Shown piece by piece: positions 59,307 through 64,000 of a DNA stretch of 64,000 nucleotides (its first letter is position 1; every line of letters starts with the position of its first letter). The translations under genes were made by a program, and so were the position numbers. The stretch covers positions 49,031,028 to 49,095,027 of the forward strand of contig OZ024936.1 of NCBI GenBank assembly GCA_964017235.1, in the 5' to 3' direction. This DNA comes from Sabellastarte sp. h YS-2021. Taxonomy: Eukaryota > Annelida > Polychaeta > Sabellida > Sabellidae. The notes below the pieces were generated by a model. The model was not told where the DNA came from and did not search any database. It was given only the letters and a program-made list of their open reading frames with translations.

Positions 59307-59470
59307 AGGGGCCACTGTGGTGCGCAGCGGTAACACACTCTGCTCCCATCTCTGAGGTCGCCCGTTCAAATCCCGGACCGTAAGTGGGAAAGTGTCTCTG
59401 CCCACAAAACTGCCTGTCATGATATGACCTATACAGTGTTGAAAGCGGCGTAAAACCATTAATAAATAAA
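59307..59470 (+). mobile_element. SINE A variant with an internal deletion
   Basis: Has the head (B box gttcaaatccc) and the tail (gttgaaagcggcgtaaaacc), but about 75 bases of the family middle are missing. Perfect 15-base target repeats tttttacatattatt lie at 59292-59306 and 59471-59485, so it inserted in about this form. Confidence 0.9.
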
Positions 59471-59485
59471 TTTTTACATATTATT

Positions 59486-61174
59486 TGTCTCTGCGGGCTA
59501 CAAAACATTGAATAGAACAACTAACAATAACGTCCAAAATATTCCCTTGAATGCCAATAAAAACTGGTCCATAAAAACTACATCCCCTGCAAAGCCAAAT
59601 GTCAAAGTAATACAGGTAAAATGTATTTCTAACAGTTAGTGTTATCAAGCAGAAGTACAATGGAAGAATCTACACCTTGTCAATAGAAACTCTGATTATA
59701 TTTTACTTCAGCCTTTCTTATGGCCTGCTTGATATATATGTCATGTCACAATAAAAGTAACAAGACAACTTAAAATAGACTGTACTTTGTTTGTGTTCAT
59801 GTGTTGTTCAACATAAACTTCCCACTCTTGCATGGGGAAAGAAAGGTGTAATTTTGAAAAAATTAGATCTATGTGAATTTTGCCACTGGAGCGTCCTTTT
59901 AAGGGTGTCTATTCATATTTTAAAAGTGTGTTTATTTTACTTTGCCTGCATAGAAAGCTGTATATTTTACTCACACAAGTAAACAGTTAGAAAAAGTAGC
60001 TAGTAAAATATAATAACAGTTTTGTTTTAATTCTTTCCAAAATTCGGGCAGAAAATGTAGATGGCATCTATGGTGGTGTCTGTCAAGAATTAATTAATTT
60101 ATTTGGATTGACAGGTTTCATTCACCGGCAAGCTATGTACCTCATCCCCTTTCTTGGTGTATTTTTAGGTATCATGTGAAAGGTCGCAAATGTCTTGTAA
60201 TGCAAGGATAGTTGATCAGCAAAAACAAAATCCATGCGAATTGTTATTTAGTTAAAAGTCTTTATTATATAGATAATGGCCAGGTGGTGCTCCATTATGT
60301 AAACTTAATGGCCTGAGGCCCTGAAAGGGCCGATGGGTTATTAAGTTTACATAATGGAAGCAATTATCTATTATAAAACCCTGTAAATTAAAACCAATTT
60401 ATTAATTCAATGATTTAACACCTTGTACCAAATGATCAACCTAGACAATCTTTGCAATGTTTCCTTTGGTGTGAATACCATATGGGGCTTTCACTAAATT
60501 AGTTCTATGTTTTTTATTTCAATACCCAATCAACATTTTTTCACCATGTGTACCACTGGTTTTCCTTTACAGTATGGGAAAATATAATTTTGGATAAAGC
60601 TTGAAAAGTTTTAATATAATCTGACTGCCACAAAATTTAACCATGGACAATGATAATCGATAAAATATGGATCTGTGACTTACAGAAAGCACTTTCCAGA
60701 AAAAAATGCGACTGTTTATTTAACAATGCTGTGGATAATTTGTTGTGGTCAGTGTTTCATGTTACTTTATTAATCTGTGCTTATTTTAAGACAGTACACT
60801 ATTATTTTTGTGTTTCAGGCATTGAAAGTACTAGAAACTGGAGAATTACTTACTTGTTTTATTTTGTGTTGAAGTTTTTGGGTTTCTCAAGATTTTTATT
60901 TTGTGTGCTTCTTTGTCTCTTAATTTGGAATCAAGGAAAAATGCCTCCTGGAAAGATTGTCTCCTGGAAAAAAGCCTCATAGAAAGAATGCCTACTCAAC
61001 ATTTTGTATTTCAGTAATACCTCCTATGAAAACTAATCCACAACATTAAGAAGAAAATTCATTTCAACCACAAACAGTGTATCATTTTAGAAGTATATAA
61101 CAAACTGTAATAAGATAAATTAAAATCTTTGTTTTGAACTTAAAAAATTTGAAAATATAAATCAAATTTAAACC
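59486..61174. other. Non-coding stretch, presumed intron of the second CABIT gene
   Basis: No exon resembling CABIT exon 3 was recognised. A hairpin element lies at 60270-60374. Confidence 0.45.
60270..60374. repeat. Hairpin foldback element
   Basis: tccattatgtaaacttaat is mirrored by attaagtttacataatgga around a centre ggccctgaaagggcc. The outer parts atagataatgg and caattatctat also pair. Confidence 0.8.
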
Positions 61175-61666
61175 TAGACCGAGTTTCTGTCCCGTCGCCA
61201 ATTGCTATTGATATACTGATAGACACAATGGCGAGGGACAGAGCTCACATGTACTTGTTTTCTGTGTAAATTTTGAACGGCATATTTGTACACATAATTT
61301 ATCAAGTATAATGTGTTATTTACATTCTTTGAGCTATGTATATGTGCCGTTCACTAATATTTAATGCCTATCCTACTGATATGTGTATAGTTCAACCTAT
61401 TTTTAAAATGTAAACAAACCTTTAACAGTGCACTGCTATCTGCAAAAAAGAAATTCCTGGCTTGTAAAAGCAGTTTAGTGCAACAACATATGTATTATAA
61501 CCTAGATACAGCTATGTAGACATATCAAAGAATTTCTAGGGTTAATGCAATAATTTCCAACAGTTCAAATTTACACAGAAAACAAGTACATGTGAGCTCT
61601 GTCCCTCGCCATTGTGTCCATCAGTATATCAATAACAATTGGCGACGGGGATAGAAACTCGGTCTA
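61175..61666. mobile_element. MITE with about 100-base inverted ends
   Basis: The left arm (tagaccgagtttctgtcc ... ttgttttctgtgtaaattt, to about 61275) is the reverse complement of the right arm (about 61566-61666) with about four changes. It is bounded by TA. The interior also contains a shorter inverted pair. No transposase. Confidence 0.88.
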
Positions 61667-61741
61667 AAATACTAAGTACCCTTTTCTTCTTGGGAGACTG
61701 GCCATTGAACTAAACCACGATCCACTGTTAGAAAATAATGT

Positions 61742-61786
61742 AGTGTTGACTCTCCATTATGCAAAAATAATGGAGAGTTGAGACAA
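61742..61786. repeat. Short hairpin
   Basis: gactctccattat and ataatggagagtt pair across a short A-rich loop, followed by ggaagggtcgccc. It may be a relic of the same foldback type as 60270-60374. Confidence 0.6.
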
Positions 61787-62254
61787 TGGAAGGGTCGCCC
61801 ATCTGGGTTTTATTTGAAGATATGGTGTTTGAAAAGTAACGGAAAAGGTGAATATTTTGACTATGCATAGGACTAGCATTCTGAGTAAACTTTGAAATTT
61901 TGACCAAAATTGTGAAAATCCACATTTAAAATTAGACAACGTAAACAAAATTAGTGAAAATTGTACGTGGAGATTAGAGGCCTCGTGTAGCCACATAAAT
62001 CTCGAATGTGTAAAGAATTTCTGAAAAAGTCAAGGAAATAGAATAGGGTTTCCTTACTGGTAAATTTTACATATATTACAATATCATAAAAAATAAATGT
62101 ATCAAAAAAACATATGACATAATTCATTCTGAAGTAAAGATTGTTGAAAGACGTGCCTTGAAGGGTGTGATTTGGAAGTAACAGAATTATGTATACATAG
62201 AAATGTATTAACGTTTTCAAAACATATCCAGTTGTTCAGGCGACATACCAAAAG

Positions 62255-62480
62255 TATTATTAGAAAGCACTCGTAGAGCACGAACCTCCACTGGAGGGGT
62301 GCTTCCAAAATAAATGATCTGGATCTTTCCCAGAATTTAATCACTTCTTTCCTTTAGCCAGGTCCTACCCACATAATTTTTAGAAAGGTCTGCTCATTAC
62401 TTTAAGAGTTATCCTGAACACAGAAAAAACAGACAACCACACATGCATAAAAAATATAACCCCCCCTGGTGGAAGTAGTA
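62255..62480. repeat. Old dispersed repeat
   Basis: tggatctttcccagaattta, acttctttcctttagcc and aggtcctacccacata resemble 52530-52760. Class unknown. Confidence 0.5.
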
Positions 62481-62703
62481 AGAACTGGTACAGCTCTAGA
62501 TAGTTCTTAGTAAAGAAATGTCATAGAAAGATATTACAGAGGAAAAAAAATGTGAAATTTACCTCTGTATCTGAACCTCACTAATAAAGAAAGCCCTTTG
62601 TGTTTCCTTGACTTGTAGGGACATTCTCTGTACATTTTTCATTCCACTTTTTATCACAACACTAAGTCTCTGATCTCCCCTGATCTCTGCCCTCCCCTGA
62701 TGT

Positions 62704-63921
62704 CAGGGGCCGGTTTCACGAAGCCTCCTTAAGATAAAGGTCACCTTAAATTCTAGGATTTCCTTGATTTTCTCCCTCCTTTAAAAAATCTCAGTCTCAC
62801 AAAGCCTCCTTCCTTAAAGGAGACCTTGAAAACTTCCTTGAATTTCAAGGAAGCTAAGGATCTACCTTAGATTTAAGGAAGTGTCATTCAAGGAATATTT
62901 ATTAACTTTAATGAACATTTTAAGGTGAATCTACCTAAATATATAGAACTTGAAACATTATTGTCAAACTTACATCCACAAACAATGTTTTGCTGTTTAT
63001 TTCATACAATTTGGTTGTTTAATTCTTGAAAAATTGATGTTCAAACTTTTGAAGTGAGAAACATATTCATGGAGTTTCCTTGAACTGAAGGGCCCCTACC
63101 TTACTTGAGGTAAAAAATTGTCATGTGACCTACTGTATTAATTTGCAAACCATACTCACAACCAATCTGCATTTTACAAAATTTATTAAAATATAGTAAA
63201 ATAAAGATTTACTGACTTTACTGATCTTTAACAGTGTTTAAATAACGACATTGCCTCCATAAGGTAATTTAGGGGCCACGGTGGCAGAGTGGTAACACTC
63301 TCGCCTCCCACCTCTGCGGCCGGGGATCGATCCCCGTCATGGCCGTAAGTGGGAAAGCTGGTAGTTGCTTGCCGTTGGTCGGCAGTTTACAGTACACAAC
63401 CCTAGCGAACTCTATGTACTGGTTTCCTCTGCCCTTCCAACTACCCGTCGTGATATGACCTGTAGTGTTGAAAGCGACGTAAAACCCCAAATAAACCATA
63501 AGGTAATTTAGGTACAAAATAAGTGCACAAGTACACATGTACTTACAGTGAAACAAAAACATTGGCGTGGTTATAGGTTTTGGAAACAACTGCCAAAAGA
63601 AATAAAAATTCACATAATGTATCTGAAAATTAAAATGTACCTAATGTACCAATTTTAAAATAGTTAAAATGCTAAAATGCAATTTATTCTCTTAATATTT
63701 AAAATAAATTGTGTGAAGGTTATATAAGCAATGTTGGGGAAATTCCAAGTAGTGTGGTTATACAGGGAATCGCCCTTCCTTTGTTTTAAGGAAAATCTTT
63801 GGTAAGGTGGAATAAAGGGGGCTGTGTGAAACAGAATTTAAGGGAAGCCTTGCCAAAGGTTAGAAATCCCCCTTCCTTTAAGGAAGGAAAAAACAAAGGA
63901 GCTTCGTGAAACCAGCCCCTG
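62704..63921. mobile_element. MITE-like element with caggggc...gcccctg ends, SINE nested inside
   Basis: The left end caggggccggtttcacgaag and right end cttcgtgaaaccagcccctg are inverted. Flanking inner sequence is full of ccttcctttaagg words that can also pair. A SINE A at 63273-63495 splits it. No coding frame. Confidence 0.82.
63273..63495 (+). mobile_element. SINE A, full-length, forward, nested
   Basis: Complete copy with head ggtggcagagtggtaacac and tail gaaagcgacgtaaaacccca. Perfect 16-base target repeats ccataaggtaatttag lie at 63257-63272 and 63496-63511. It is inside the MITE at 62704-63921 and so is younger than it. Confidence 0.95.
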
Positions 63922-64000
63922 ATCTCAGATCTTCCTTAATCTCTGATCTCCCCTGATCTCTGAACGCCCTTGATCTCCCCTGATCTCTGACCTCCCCTGA

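Larger units (their letters stand above)
62665..64000. repeat. Satellite-like array of gatctcccct units, interrupted by a MITE
   Basis: Units of about 20-22 bases built on ctgatctcccctgatctctg occur at about 62665-62700 and again at 63920-64000, on either side of the MITE at 62704-63921. The array runs off the window end. Confidence 0.75.

Noticed and set aside
60166-60252. Open segment after a good acceptor (gtatttttag) as a possible next exon of the second CABIT gene
   Set aside because: It reads VSCERSQMSCNARIVDQQ and soon meets a stop, has no donor in frame and no likeness to CABIT exon 3.
63273-63345. tRNA-like sequence with A and B boxes
   Set aside because: It is the head of a SINE with a family body, tail and target-site duplication; no cloverleaf with a proper acceptor stem was seen. 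The same holds for the other SINE heads.

Overview
The window reads as animal nuclear DNA: AT-rich, with a multi-exon gene using GT-AG introns, several LINE groups, tRNA-derived SINEs and many small inverted-repeat transposons. The repeat mix (L1/Tx1-like, Nimb/I-like and CR1/L2-like LINEs, a Ngaro-like tyrosine-recombinase retroelement, SINEs with a shared tail) fits a marine invertebrate, plausibly a mollusc or another lophotrochozoan. That placement is inference; no species marker was seen.

Host genes. One gene lies on the + strand from about 22.4 to 44.9 kb. Ten coding exons join in phase into a 657-residue protein: an N-terminal CABIT-type region, a middle with SH3-type proline motifs, basic runs and tyrosines, and a C-terminal SAM domain. 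This is the layout of GAREM, an adaptor that links receptor tyrosine kinases to GRB2 and MAPK. About 14 kb downstream, on the same strand, the first coding exon of a second CABIT-type gene (58387-58581) ends at the same domain position and in the same phase. This suggests an old tandem duplication; the rest of that gene was not found in the window.

Layout. 0.5-6.4 kb: a whole-looking, young Ngaro-like retroelement on the - strand with split direct repeats. 9.2-11.3 kb: two inverted-repeat DNA elements, one built of inverted 21-bp minisatellites. 11.3-19 kb: a decayed L1/Tx1-like LINE on the - strand. Its ORF1 carries a coiled coil, RRM and CTD followed by a NADAR (YbiA/DUF1768) domain, and an SGNH-hydrolase-like segment lies between ORF1 and ORF2. 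This is the most unusual thing in the window. 19-22 kb: old SINEs and repeats. 22-44 kb: the GAREM-like gene, its introns filled with SINEs, MITEs, tandem arrays and a CR1/L2-like LINE fragment. 46.5-49.8 kb: a Nimb/I-like LINE on the - strand with one SINE inside it and another beside it. 50.6-51.3 kb: a 21-bp minisatellite. 53.7-58.3 kb: MITEs and old repeats. 58.4-64 kb: the start of the second CABIT gene, then MITEs and SINEs, one of them nested.

Limits. Exon joins come from splice signals, phase and remembered family features, with no transcript. Repeat borders without duplicated target sites are approximate to tens of bases.
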